This document shows positions 1 through 8,568 of a stretch of DNA of 64,000 nucleotides, piece after piece. Both the position numbers and the translations under genes were made by a program. Source of the stretch: Sunxiuqinia elliptica (GTDB lineage: Bacteria > Bacteroidota > Bacteroidia > Bacteroidales > Prolixibacteraceae); assembly GCF_900113005.1 (NCBI RefSeq), contig NZ_FONW01000003.1, positions 62,001 through 126,000 of the forward strand. The letters are read 5' to 3'. Within the stretch, counting starts at the first letter, position 1; every line of letters starts with the position of its first letter. The notes beneath the pieces are model-generated. The model had not been told where the DNA came from. It did not search any database and saw nothing but the letters and a program-made list of their open reading frames with translations.

Positions 1-220
1 CTTCCTCAAAAATCTTGATGTACGGTTTATTGTATCGAGCAGTCACATTCCAGTCGATGTTGCGAACATCATCGCCAAACTGGTATTCGCGAACCTCGCT
101 GAAAGCCATTCCGCGCCCTTTAAAAGCCGAGTGGTATTCACCCGCAAAGATGTTACGGCTCAACCCTCGGGTTTTAATTTCAATCTTCCGTACTTTTTTT
201 AGTAATTCCGTGTGTTCCAT
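1..220 (-). CDS. DUF58 domain protein, N-terminal part (runs off the window)
   Basis: The reading frame starts at an ATG at 218-220 on the minus strand and stays open to base 1, so only the first 73 codons are present. The protein begins MEHTELLKKVRKIEIKTRGL and contains FKGRGMAFSEVREY followed by GDDVRNIDWNVTAR. This is the conserved N-terminal signature of DUF58 proteins. In Bacteroidota these commonly follow a MoxR ATPase and precede VWA-domain (Bat-type) membrane proteins. It lies 141 bp downstream of the moxR gene on the same strand and is probably co-transcribed. Function is unknown beyond a role with MoxR in envelope or metal-insertion/chaperone processes (family knowledge). Confidence 0.85.
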   Translation of the reverse strand, partial: MEHTELLKKVRKIEIKTRGLSRNIFAGEYHSAFKGRGMAFSEVREYQFGDDVRNIDWNVTARYNKPYIKIFEE

Positions 221-361
221 CAAACAATTTTTTCAAAATTGAAATTCCGTGCTACAAAATAATTGGCTCCAAGTAAGCCGGATAAGCAATGAAATATTGA
301 TCACAAGCTGCTTTCAAGTTCACTCATCCGATTCCTTTTGGATGTTGGAATTTAGTTCCTG

Positions 362-1357
362 CTATGGAACTTCAATGGTATTCAGAATATCTGTAATAAT
401 CTCTTCGCTTGTAATGTTATTGGCCTCTGCCTCGTAGCTCAAGCCGATCCGGTGGCGCATAACATCATAGCAAACAGCACGAACATCTTCTGGAATGACG
501 TAGCCGCGACGTTTGATGAAGGCGTAAGCTTTGGCTGCCTGGGCTAAACTGATGCTGGCACGAGGAGAACCTCCGTATGCGATCATATCAGCATATTTTT
601 CCAGCTTGTATTCTTTTGGATCACGAGTGGCAAATACAATGTCGACAATGTATTTACTGATCTTCTCGTCCAAATAAACATCTTTAACCACATTGCGGGC
701 GTTTAAAATATCTTCGGGCTTAAGAATGGTTGTTGCCTTTGGAAATTGCTTCAGCAAGTTTTGCTGGATGATCAGTTTTTCCTCTTCTTTTTTAGGGTAG
801 TTGATAACCACCTTCAGCATAAAACGGTCAACCTGTGCTTCTGGTAGCGGGTAGGTTCCTTCCTGCTCAATGGGGTTTTGAGTGGCCATAACCAAGAATG
901 GCTCCTGCAGCTTAAAGGTTTCGTCGCCAATGGTAATCTGACGTTCCTGCATGGCCTCAAGCAAGGCAGACTGTACTTTGGCTGGGGCCCGGTTAATCTC
1001 ATCCGCCAAAACAAAGTTGGTGAAGATGGGACCTTTTTTTACCATAAATTCCTCGTTCTTCTGACTGTAAATCATTGTCCCCAGCAAGTCGGCAGGAAGT
1101 AGGTCGGGGGTGAACTGAATACGGGCAAAATCAGCGTTAATGGTTTGCGAAAGGGTATTAATGGCTAAGGTTTTTGCAAGCCCCGGAACACCTTCTAGTA
1201 AAATATGTCCTCCGGAAAGCAAGCCGATTAATAAACTTTCTACCAGGTGTTTTTGTCCAACGATGACTTTATTCATCTCAATACTGATCAAATCCACAAA
1301 AGAACTTTCCTTTTGGATTCGTTCGTTCAATTCACGAATATCAACTGTTTGATCCAT
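362..1357 (-). CDS. MoxR-family AAA+ ATPase
   Basis: A 331-residue AAA+ ATPase of the MoxR/RavA class. Visible motifs are Walker A GVPGLAKT (residues 56-63), Walker B FVLADEINR (115-123), the strongly conserved KVQSALLEAMQE that follows it, and the sensor-1 stretch ATQNPIEQEGTYPLPEAQ (from 158). The frame is open further upstream, to 1528, but that extension would overlap truA on the other strand and has no family similarity. The ATG at 1355-1357 (MDQTVDIRELNER) matches the usual MoxR length. It is the first gene of a minus-strand operon with the DUF58 gene and probably acts as a chaperone-like ATPase for VWA-domain partners outside the window. Confidence 0.93.
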   Translation of the reverse strand: MDQTVDIRELNERIQKESSFVDLISIEMNKVIVGQKHLVESLLIGLLSGGHILLEGVPGLAKTLAINTLSQTINADFARIQFTPDLLPADLLGTMIYSQKNEEFMVKKGPIFTNFVLADEINRAPAKVQSALLEAMQERQITIGDETFKLQEPFLVMATQNPIEQEGTYPLPEAQVDRFMLKVVINYPKKEEEKLIIQQNLLKQFPKATTILKPEDILNARNVVKDVYLDEKISKYIVDIVFATRDPKEYKLEKYADMIAYGGSPRASISLAQAAKAYAFIKRRGYVIPEDVRAVCYDVMRHRIGLSYEAEANNITSEEIITDILNTIEVP

Positions 1358-1516
1358 ATTTATTCTATTTATTTTTCGATTTCGGTTCACGAAAATACAG
1401 CAAACTAGTCCTAAAAAGGATGTAACTTTGTTAAAAAGTGTTAAGTTAACTTTTGCTGAAAGAGCTGTAAAATTAATAATTTCAGCTAGCTGTTCAGCCT
1501 TTTTAGATATCTTTTT

Positions 1517-1524
1517 TACATTTG
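1517..1524 (+). promoter_or_regulatory. Bacteroidota -7 box for truA
   Basis: The sequence TACATTTG matches the Bacteroidota housekeeping -7 consensus TAnnTTTG exactly. I see no clear -33 TTTG at the usual distance. Transcription would start near 1531, which argues against the TTG codon at 1522 (inside this box) as the truA start. Confidence 0.45.
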
Positions 1525-1539
1525 CCAAAAATCTTGATT

Positions 1540-2304
1540 TTGAAACAGCGATACTTCATCGAATTAGCTTATAACGGAACTCGTTTTCATGGGTGGCAAG
1601 TTCAGCCAAATGCTGTGAGTGTGCAGGAAACACTGGAAAAGGCCTTGAGTACAGTTTGTCGGGAAGAGATTGCCGTGATGGGAGCCGGACGTACGGATAC
1701 TGGGGTACATGCCAGTTATTTTGTGGCTCATTTTGAGTCGGAAAAGGACAGCTTGGATCATCCGGACTTTACGTATAAGTTGAATAGCTTTTTGTGTGCG
1801 GATCTGGTGCTGTTTCGAATTAGCAAGGTTGGGGAACAAGCGCATGCCCGTTTCGATGCGACCTCGCGTACCTATCATTATTTTATCAATCAACGAAAAG
1901 ATCCGTTTGCTCTTGAAACGTCGTGGTATATGAACCGCGAACTGGATGTTTACAAGATGAATGTGGCTTGTGCTGTTTTATTCGATTATGTTGACTTTAC
2001 AAGTTTCAGCCGACTGCATACCGATGTGAAGACCAACAATTGTAAAATTTACTTTGCCCGTTGGGTGCAGAAAGATCATGGGGTGGTTTTTACCATTAAA
2101 GCTGATCGTTTCTTGCGCAATATGGTTCGGGCAATTGTGGGCACCATGGTTCAGGTAGGGCTGGGAAAACTGTCGATTGCTGAGTTTCGCAAAGTTATTG
2201 AAGCAAAGGATCGTGGTTTAGCTGGAGCTTCGGCGCCTGCTCAAGGTCTTTTTCTAGCTAACATTACCTACCCCGAAGATGTGTTTCAACATATGGAAGA
2301 ATAA
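1540..2304 (+). CDS. truA: tRNA pseudouridine(38-40) synthase TruA
   Basis: TruA converts uridines 38-40 of the tRNA anticodon arm to pseudouridine. The frame has no ATG near its 5' end. TTG codons lie at 1522, 1534 and 1540. I chose 1540 because it gives MKQRYFIELAYNGTRFHGWQ, the usual TruA beginning, and because the 1522 codon lies inside a -7 promoter box. The catalytic motif GAGRTDTGVHA carries the nucleophilic Asp (about residue 53), and the C-terminal half has FLRNMVRAIVGTMVQVG. The 254-residue length is typical. It is divergent from moxR. Confidence 0.93.
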   Translation: MKQRYFIELAYNGTRFHGWQVQPNAVSVQETLEKALSTVCREEIAVMGAGRTDTGVHASYFVAHFESEKDSLDHPDFTYKLNSFLCADLVLFRISKVGEQAHARFDATSRTYHYFINQRKDPFALETSWYMNRELDVYKMNVACAVLFDYVDFTSFSRLHTDVKTNNCKIYFARWVQKDHGVVFTIKADRFLRNMVRAIVGTMVQVGLGKLSIAEFRKVIEAKDRGLAGASAPAQGLFLANITYPEDVFQHMEE

Positions 2305-2613
2305 GATTACATTGACAGTTCCCCAATTTATTTTTGAATTTCCTTCTAGTTATATTTAGCCAGAAAGGTTCCAGCCTTCATAGTCTCTTTCTTCTTATCG
2401 TTTCCTCCTGAACCCAAATTACATTTGAAGCATATTTTTTCTCCTTCTTTGATGAATGAAGGAGCATAGCCATTTAATTAGGCAAACAGCATCGTTTTTG
2501 TTTTAAGAAGTTTCAAAATTTAAGGAATTCCTTCCAAAACCTGACAATTTATATTGTTTCTAAGACTGGGGCTGCTAATTTTGAACTTCGAAACAAAACC
2601 AATAAACAAAATT
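2305..2613. other. Intergenic stretch between truA and iorA
   Basis: I find no gene here. The frame of iorA is open back to 2554 with an ATG there, but those 20 extra residues (MFLRLGLLILNFETKPINKI) do not belong to the family. No clear terminator or promoter is visible. Confidence 0.4.
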
Positions 2614-4224
2614 ATGCACAAACAATTATTGTTAGGGGTTGAAGCGATTGGCCAAGGAGCGATTGATGGAGGCATGTCGGGAGTATATGCTTATCCGGGA
2701 ACACCTTCAACTGAAATCACAGAATATATCCAGGAGAATAAATTAGCAATTGAACGTGGGCTGCATAGTAAGTGGTCGGCGAATGAGAAGACGGCTTACG
2801 AAACTGCATTGGGAATGAGTTATGCAGGCAAACGAACAATGGCTTGCATGAAACATGTTGGGCTTAATGTTGCTGCTGATGCTTTTATCAACTCGGCCAT
2901 TACCGGTGTTAATGGTGGTTTTATTGTAACTGTAGCTGACGATCCATCTATGCACTCTTCGCAAAACGAGCAAGATTCACGCTACTATGGTAAGTTCGCC
3001 ATGATTCCTGTCTTGGAGCCTTCAAATCAGCAGGAAGCCTACGATATGGCTCGTGAAGGTTTTGAGCTTTCAGAAAAAACCGGAGTTCCTGTGATGCTGC
3101 GGATAACCACTCGTTTGGCTCACTCCAGGGCTGGGGTCGATTGTAAAGCGGTTTTGGATGAAAATCAAACAGCTATGCCGCAAGATGCCCGTCAGTTTGT
3201 GCTTTTGCCTGGTATCGCACGACGTAGGTATAAGTCGTTGCTCGAAAAGCAGGCTGCTTTTGTGAAATTATCAGAAGGATCGAAATACAATAACTATTAC
3301 GAAGGCGAAGAAAAAAGCCTTGGTATCATTAGCTGTGGTATTGCTTACAATTATTTGATGGAGAATTACCCGGAAGGTGACTGTCCTTATCCGGTATTGA
3401 AAATCTCTCAGTATCCAATTCCAGAAGAACAGGTTCGAAAAATGGAGGCTGAATGTGATGAGATTTTGGTTCTGGAAGAAGGATATCCTTTGGTTGAAGA
3501 ACACTTGAAAGATTTCTTTGGAAAAGGAACACAGGTGAAGGGACGTTTGGATGGTAGCTTGCCTCGCGATGGGGAGCTGAATCCGGATTTGATTGCGAAA
3601 GCTTTGGGAAAAGACACTTCAACCGGACCAGACGTTCCCGGGTTGGTCGCCAACCGTCCTCCGGCGCTTTGCCAGGGCTGTGGGCATCAGGATGCTTATG
3701 AAGCAATGAATGAAGTGTTGGCTGACTATGGCAAAGGACACGTCTTTTCTGATATTGGCTGCTACACTTTAGGAGCTTTGCCACCATATGAAACAATCAA
3801 CTCGTGTGTTGATATGGGGGCTTCGATAACCATGGCGAAGGGCGCTTCTGACGCCGGATTGCTTCCAGCGGTTGCCGTTATCGGGGACTCTACTTTTGCG
3901 CATTCCGGCATCACCGGTTTGTTGGATGCAGTCAATGAAAATGCCAATATCACGGTGGTTATTTCAGACAATGAGTCTGTCTCAATGACGGGAGGTCAGG
4001 ATTCGTCGGCGCAAGGAAAAATTGAAAGCATTTGTCAAGGATTAGGAGTCGATCCTGAGCACATCCGGGTGATTGTACCGCTGAAAAAGAACCACGAAGA
4101 GTTGGTGAAGCTTTTCCGCGAAGAGCTGGCTTATGAAGGAGTATCTATTATTATTCCGCGTCGTGAGTGTATTCAACGGGCAAGTCGCAGAAAACGAAAC
4201 TTGAAAAGACACGCCAATCATTAA
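2614..4224 (+). CDS. iorA: indolepyruvate:ferredoxin oxidoreductase, alpha subunit
   Basis: The large subunit of the TPP-dependent enzyme that oxidatively decarboxylates arylpyruvates (from Trp, Phe, Tyr) to aryl-acetyl-CoA with ferredoxin as acceptor. The start MHKQLLLGVEAIGQGA is the family N-terminus. The N-terminal pyrimidine domain has GVYAYPGTPSTEI. The C-terminal TPP domain has CQGCGHQDAY, DIGCYTLG and GDSTFAHSG followed about 26 residues on by the Asn-containing ISDNESVSMTGGQ. At 536 residues it ends in PRRECIQRASRRKR and lacks the C-terminal two-cluster ferredoxin domain of archaeal IorA, as in other Bacteroidota versions. It is followed by iorB after 94 bp. Confidence 0.93.
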   Translation: MHKQLLLGVEAIGQGAIDGGMSGVYAYPGTPSTEITEYIQENKLAIERGLHSKWSANEKTAYETALGMSYAGKRTMACMKHVGLNVAADAFINSAITGVNGGFIVTVADDPSMHSSQNEQDSRYYGKFAMIPVLEPSNQQEAYDMAREGFELSEKTGVPVMLRITTRLAHSRAGVDCKAVLDENQTAMPQDARQFVLLPGIARRRYKSLLEKQAAFVKLSEGSKYNNYYEGEEKSLGIISCGIAYNYLMENYPEGDCPYPVLKISQYPIPEEQVRKMEAECDEILVLEEGYPLVEEHLKDFFGKGTQVKGRLDGSLPRDGELNPDLIAKALGKDTSTGPDVPGLVANRPPALCQGCGHQDAYEAMNEVLADYGKGHVFSDIGCYTLGALPPYETINSCVDMGASITMAKGASDAGLLPAVAVIGDSTFAHSGITGLLDAVNENANITVVISDNESVSMTGGQDSSAQGKIESICQGLGVDPEHIRVIVPLKKNHEELVKLFREELAYEGVSIIIPRRECIQRASRRKRNLKRHANH

Positions 4225-4318
4225 TTCGTAGTCAAAAAAACAAACAACCAGGGCTATCAACTTCTGATGAAACAAGATTTTAAATAGGAGCTTGATGCTG
4301 GTTCTAAATTCTTAAAAA

Positions 4319-4900
4319 ATGAAGTCAAACATTATATTAGCCGGAGTTGGCGGACAAGGTATTTTATCGATTGCTGCGGCTTTAGGAACGGCAGCACTTG
4401 AAGATAACCTGTACATCAAACAAGCAGAAACACATGGTATGAGTCAACGTGGAGGAGCTGTTGTTTCTCACATGCGTATCTCGGATAAACCCATTGCCTC
4501 GGACTTGATTAAGCAAGGAACTGCTGACCTTATTTTGTCCGTTGAGCCGATGGAGGCTCTGCGCTACCTGCCTTTCTTGTCAGAGACAGGTTACTTGGTA
4601 ACCAACACAACGCCATTTATTAATATTCCGAATTATCCGGATTACGAAGAGGTGATGGCTGCTGTGAAGGAGCAGCCTCGCTTTGTAGCTATTGATGCGG
4701 ATCAGATGGCTAAAGATGCAGGTAATGCACGTTCCTCAAACATGGTGATGCTGGGAGCTGCCAGCCCTTTTATTGATATCGATTTTAAAATGCTGGAGGA
4801 TGGTATCCGAAACGTATTTGGCCGTAAAGGCGAAGAAATCGTTGAGATTAACCTGAAAGCACTTCGCGCAGGCCGCGAATTTGCAGAGAATAATAAGTAG
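4319..4900 (+). CDS. iorB: indolepyruvate:ferredoxin oxidoreductase, beta subunit
   Basis: A 193-residue gamma-type catalytic subunit of the 2-oxoacid:acceptor oxidoreductase family, the partner of iorA just upstream. It opens with NIILAGVGGQGILSIA, the glycine-rich motif of this domain, and has the family stretch AETHGMSQRGGAVVSHMR. Together with IorA it forms the cytosolic complex for fermentation of aromatic amino acids. A hairpin terminator follows at 4992-5023, closing the iorAB transcript. Confidence 0.92.
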   Translation: MKSNIILAGVGGQGILSIAAALGTAALEDNLYIKQAETHGMSQRGGAVVSHMRISDKPIASDLIKQGTADLILSVEPMEALRYLPFLSETGYLVTNTTPFINIPNYPDYEEVMAAVKEQPRFVAIDADQMAKDAGNARSSNMVMLGAASPFIDIDFKMLEDGIRNVFGRKGEEIVEINLKALRAGREFAENNK

Positions 4901-4991
4901 GTCTGTTTACAGAGATGTTTTTATCGAGTATATCGATTTAAAATGATTAACTAAAGTAGGCTGCCAGAGCAGATAAAAAAATAGAGAGCAA

Positions 4992-5023
4992 GGTTCAATC
5001 CATTGGGTTGAGCCTTTGTTTTT
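4992..5023 (+). terminator. Rho-independent terminator after iorAB
   Basis: GGTTCAATCC and GGGTTGAGCC form a 10-bp stem with two G-U pairs around a 3-nt loop. It is followed by TTTGTTTTT. Confidence 0.85.
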
Positions 5024-5086
5024 ATAGTCATTATGCGTTACTTTGAGGCCTTCATTTTAATATTACTACGCTAAATTATTACTACT

Positions 5087-6523
5087 ATGAACCAATTTGT
5101 TTTAACCGGGCTGGCCTCATTATCGGTACTTTCTGCCTGTCAGTCCACAAAACAGAACAAGGAAGAAAGCCTGTCCCAAAAGCCGAATATCGTTTATATT
5201 CTGGCAGATGACCTCGGTTATGGCGATTTAAGTTGTTACGGACAGCAAAAGTTTAAAACTCCCAACATTGATCGGTTGGCGCAGAAAGGAATGCTTTTTA
5301 CGCAGCATTATGCGGGATGTACGGTTTGTGCTCCTTCCAGGTCTTCGTTAATGACCGGACAGGATACCGGACATACCCCAATTCGTGGTAATGTAGAGGT
5401 GGAGCCAGAAGGGCAGTTGCCAATTTCTTCTGATACCTACACGGTTGCGGAAATGTTGAAGGAGGCTGGTTATGCTACTGGTGCTTTCGGAAAGTGGGGG
5501 CTAGGTTCTCCGGGCTCTGAAGGCGACCCAAATAACCAGGGTTTCGATGTATTTTTCGGCTACAATTGCCAGCTGCTGGGACATAATTACTATCCGTATC
5601 ACTTATGGAGTAATCAAGACAAAGTGGTGTTGGATGAAAATGCCGGCCACGGGACTGGTGTTTATGCGCCGAATATGATTCATGAACAGGCTTTACGCTT
5701 TTTGGAAAAGAATAAGGATAAGCCTTTCTTCATGTACTACCCGACGATTATTCCACACGCTGAGTTGTTCGCTCCGGAAGAGTATATGGAAAAATTTAGA
5801 GGCAAGCTGGAACCCGAGCGAAACTATAAAGGAGTTGACGACGGTCCTCGATATAAAAAAGGAGGCTACGGCTCACAACCAGATTCGCATGCGGCTTTTG
5901 CTGCCATGGTGACCTTGCTGGATGATCATGTGGGAGAAGTGATGACCAAGTTGGAGGAACTCGGCATTGCAGATAATACGATCGTAATCTTTACTTCAGA
6001 TAATGGTCCTCATAAAGAAGGAGGAGCTGATCCTGACTTTTTCAATAGCAATGGACCACTTAAAGGGTATAAGCGCGACCTTTACGAAGGAGGTATCCGA
6101 GTGCCAATGATTGCTGTATGGCCTGGACATATTGAAGCTGGAAGCAAGAGCGATCACATCTCTGCTTTTTGGGACTTCATGCCAACCTGTGCCGAGCTAG
6201 TTGGTGCGAATACCCCAACAAACGGGCAGGGTGTTTCATTCTTGCCAACATTGCTTGGAGAACAAACGCAAGCTGAGCACGATTATTTGTATTGGGAGTT
6301 CCATGAGTGGAACGGACGTCAGGCTATCCGTAAAGGAGATTGGAAGTTGGTTCATTACAATGTGTTCAAACCTGAAAAGAAAACTACGGAGTTGTATAAG
6401 GTAACCGAAGATCCGGGAGAAGAAAATAACTTGGCAGAGCAATATCCTGAAAAGGTAAAAGAACTAAAAGCCTTATTGGATCAGGCTCGGGTAAGTTCCC
6501 CTGATTTCTCATTTAATGATTAA
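5087..6523 (+). CDS. Family S1 sulfatase, lipoprotein (orphan, outside the PUL)
   Basis: A 478-residue alkaline-phosphatase-fold sulfatase that hydrolyses sulfate esters, probably on carbohydrates. A lipobox LSAC (Cys18) suggests a lipid-anchored envelope protein. The metal site DDLGYGD is at residues 41-47. The formylglycine motif CAPSR begins at Cys81 and needs maturation by a sulfatase-maturing enzyme not seen here. FGKWGLG and TSDNGPH are the remaining metal and substrate signatures. HTPIRGN after the active site is common in one arylsulfatase subgroup. It is monocistronic between two terminators. The exact subfamily and substrate cannot be read from the sequence. Confidence 0.9.
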   Translation: MNQFVLTGLASLSVLSACQSTKQNKEESLSQKPNIVYILADDLGYGDLSCYGQQKFKTPNIDRLAQKGMLFTQHYAGCTVCAPSRSSLMTGQDTGHTPIRGNVEVEPEGQLPISSDTYTVAEMLKEAGYATGAFGKWGLGSPGSEGDPNNQGFDVFFGYNCQLLGHNYYPYHLWSNQDKVVLDENAGHGTGVYAPNMIHEQALRFLEKNKDKPFFMYYPTIIPHAELFAPEEYMEKFRGKLEPERNYKGVDDGPRYKKGGYGSQPDSHAAFAAMVTLLDDHVGEVMTKLEELGIADNTIVIFTSDNGPHKEGGADPDFFNSNGPLKGYKRDLYEGGIRVPMIAVWPGHIEAGSKSDHISAFWDFMPTCAELVGANTPTNGQGVSFLPTLLGEQTQAEHDYLYWEFHEWNGRQAIRKGDWKLVHYNVFKPEKKTTELYKVTEDPGEENNLAEQYPEKVKELKALLDQARVSSPDFSFND

Positions 6524-6554
6524 GGTTTTTAGCTGATATAAAAAATTGAAACAG

Positions 6555-6585
6555 AAAGGCCATCTCTAAAAATGAGATGGCCTTT
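6555..6585. terminator. Bidirectional terminator between convergent genes
   Basis: A perfect 12-bp inverted repeat, AAAGGCCATCTC and GAGATGGCCTTT, has A residues on one side and T residues on the other. It lies between the plus-strand sulfatase and the minus-strand DsrE-like gene, so it can serve both. Confidence 0.9.
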
Positions 6586-6617
6586 TGCTGTTTAATAGCG
6601 TCCTTCAGTTGTGTCTT

Positions 6618-7052
6618 TTAAAAGGTGATGACATGAGTTGATGGATCTTTCAAATAGTCGGTGAGTGGTTTTCCCATACCGTCTACCTCAAAGCCCAGTT
6701 TTTTCAAATCATCAGCAATGCCGTATGCATTGGCACAAGCAATACAGGCCCTGATTTCTACGCCATCCTTTTGCATGGTATGCAGTTTTTCCTGAATTTT
6801 CAGGTTCTCCGAAGTTAATTTTGCTGATGGCCCCCAAATGATGAGGGTAACCTCATTGAACCAATCGTTGTTTTTAGCAGCATGCGTGTACATGAGTGCC
6901 ACGCGATATGCAACGTAAGGATCATCGCTGGTCCAAACAACAACCAGTTTCTCTTGCTGCTTTTCGTTTGTAGTTGGTGTGTTTTGAGCCATACTTGGGA
7001 GCATGTTTAAAAGCAAAAATGCTAGGGTTAGGTAAATTTTTGGATGTTTCAT
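6618..7052 (-). CDS. Exported DsrE/DsrF-like protein
   Basis: A 144-residue protein with a signal peptide (MKHPKIYLTLAFLLLNMLPSMAQ) followed by a DsrE-like fold: KLVVVWTSDDPYVAYRVALMY, then VTLIIWGPSAKL, then the cysteine pair IRACIACANAYG (Cys103, Cys106). DsrE-family proteins take part in sulfur transfer or thiol redox chemistry. The export signal places this one in the periplasm, where its role is unknown. It lies downstream of a peroxiredoxin-like gene on the same strand with an 80-bp gap, so a shared redox function is plausible. Confidence 0.8.
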   Translation of the reverse strand: MKHPKIYLTLAFLLLNMLPSMAQNTPTTNEKQQEKLVVVWTSDDPYVAYRVALMYTHAAKNNDWFNEVTLIIWGPSAKLTSENLKIQEKLHTMQKDGVEIRACIACANAYGIADDLKKLGFEVDGMGKPLTDYLKDPSTHVITF

Positions 7053-7132
7053 CTGGATAAATTTTAATTTCCCGATAATTTAAAAATTCAAATTTGACAG
7101 ATGGAACCACTCCATCCGTCGCTTTCTCATAA

Positions 7133-7720
7133 TTAATGAAGATTTTCGATAATGGCCAGCAGTAACTTCCCACTGATTCGCGTTTTATAATCTGGATTCA
7201 CGTATTCAAATTCGATGTTTCCATTTGTGTCTATCACAAATACGGAAGGAACCGGCAAAATGCCTTGATTTTCCCCTTCGCTGCTTTTCTCAAGCAAGCC
7301 GAGGTAGTTTTCAGGAGCTTTAAAAGCAATTCCCATGGCTTCCATCAGCGTTCCGTCGGCATCAGAGTATAGTTGATAATGGATTTGCTTATCATCTTCA
7401 GTTGTTTGCAGGTTAGCTGGAGCATCCGGGCTGATAGCCAGAATTTGGTAACCTTGGTCAATAATTGCTTCCTCAGCCTCTTGAATTTCCGAAAGATGAG
7501 CATTGCAATAAGGACACCATCCGCCACGATAAAAAAGCAAAACGGTTGGCTTTTCGGCGACCAGGCTTCGAAGCTGCTGTTCTTGGTTGTCCGCAGATTT
7601 TAAACTAATATCAGGGACTTGTTGTCCGATAAGCAAGGGGCTTACTTCTTCCGGAGATTTGGCCACTTGGGCGAGTGTTGTGCTACTTATTAAAACGAGT
7701 AAAACGATTAGTGCTTTCAT
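7133..7720 (-). CDS. Exported AhpC/TSA-type peroxiredoxin-like protein
   Basis: A 195-residue thioredoxin-fold protein with a signal peptide (MKALIVLLVLISSTTLAQ). The active site FYRGGWCPYCNAHLSEIQ has Cys69 and Cys72, as in the PRX-like2/AhpC-TSA subgroup that uses a WCPYC motif. C-terminal elements PSVFVIDTNGNIEFEYVNPDYKT are also typical. It is probably a periplasmic thiol peroxidase or disulfide reductase. It is flanked by the DsrE-like gene and the AhpD-like gene on the same strand, forming a small oxidative-stress group. Confidence 0.85.
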   Translation of the reverse strand: MKALIVLLVLISSTTLAQVAKSPEEVSPLLIGQQVPDISLKSADNQEQQLRSLVAEKPTVLLFYRGGWCPYCNAHLSEIQEAEEAIIDQGYQILAISPDAPANLQTTEDDKQIHYQLYSDADGTLMEAMGIAFKAPENYLGLLEKSSEGENQGILPVPSVFVIDTNGNIEFEYVNPDYKTRISGKLLLAIIENLH

Positions 7721-7842
7721 CGGGTTGAAATGTTTTTTTGTTTCAAATCTGAAGCCAGCTGGCTGACTTTGTTGTTGAAATTGAGGGCTCCAACGTTTCG
7801 GCTGGAGCCTCTATTCTTATAAGAAATAAGGACCAAAATAGT

Positions 7843-8403
7843 TTAAGCTGCTTGGTGATTAATGGCAGGAACAGCAGGGAAATCTACCGGAATTTGGGTG
7901 GCATTATGCAAGAAATTGGTAAATCCGGTGAGGTTTACAAGGGCAACCAAGTCAACCAAAGCTTTTTCGTCGAAACCCTGCTCGAAGAAACGCTCTTTGG
8001 TTTCATCGCTAATCCGACCTCGGCTTTTGGTGATTTCATGAGCGGTATTTACCAATACGTTTAGGCGTTCGTCGGCAATTGTTCCTTTGCGGATATCAAT
8101 GGTATCTTGTTCGCTAAATCCATTCATTTTAGCCAAAGCAGTGTGTGCTGCAGTACAGTATTGACACTGATTGGTTTCAGAAACTGCGAGCTTAATGGCT
8201 TCTCCTTCCTTTTTGGTAAAGCTGGATTGTGCAACTGCTTGCGAGAAGCCTAAGAATCCCTCTAAAACGTTAGAAGAATAGCCAATGGTTGCATATAAGT
8301 TGGGTACCATACCCAGGCTTTGTTCCAACTGACCGAAAATTTGTTGTGCTTTTGCATCTACTTGTTCTTTGGTAGGGACTTGAATCTTTTTCATTGTTTT
8401 CAT
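7843..8403 (-). CDS. Carboxymuconolactone decarboxylase / AhpD-like protein
   Basis: A cytosolic helical protein of about 186 residues with the AhpD-type redox motif CQYCTAAH in the middle (SETNQCQYCTAAHTALAKMNGF). N-terminal PTKEQVDAKAQQIF and MVPNLYATIGYSS are common in peroxidase-related CMD proteins. I chose the ATG at 8401-8403 (MKTMKKIQVPTK). An ATG at 8392-8394 is equally possible, while the longer frame to 8430 looks unlikely. It probably has alkylhydroperoxidase-like activity. The divergent-family AraC regulator immediately upstream on the same strand is its likely controller. Confidence 0.85.
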   Translation of the reverse strand: MKTMKKIQVPTKEQVDAKAQQIFGQLEQSLGMVPNLYATIGYSSNVLEGFLGFSQAVAQSSFTKKEGEAIKLAVSETNQCQYCTAAHTALAKMNGFSEQDTIDIRKGTIADERLNVLVNTAHEITKSRGRISDETKERFFEQGFDEKALVDLVALVNLTGFTNFLHNATQIPVDFPAVPAINHQAA

Positions 8404-8568
8404 TTTTAAGTGAGTAATTGTACAATGCAAAGATGGCTACTGCAGGCTAGCTGCGGAATGATGGTTTTTCCCGTCTAGTTGTCAATATTTCCCAAAGTGC
8501 TTTAGAAGATTATTTCTTGCACCCGATATCCAACGCTTTGTGGTTGTAATTTCGAAAAATACTTCTGG

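Noticed and set aside
1358-1528. 57-residue upstream extension of moxR
   Set aside because: It overlaps truA and its -7 box and lies outside the MoxR family N-terminus.
2319-2405. TTCC motifs at 2319, 2340 and 2402 as another phased array
   Set aside because: Only two are 21 bp apart, intermediate positions do not match, and another TTCCAG at 2369 is out of phase.
2614-4224. IorA as a truncated gene because the ferredoxin domain is missing
   Set aside because: The frame ends cleanly, the length is usual for Bacteroidota versions, and iorB follows intact.
8467-8493. Two TTTCCC motifs 21 bp apart upstream of the AhpD-like gene
   Set aside because: Two copies alone are expected by chance.
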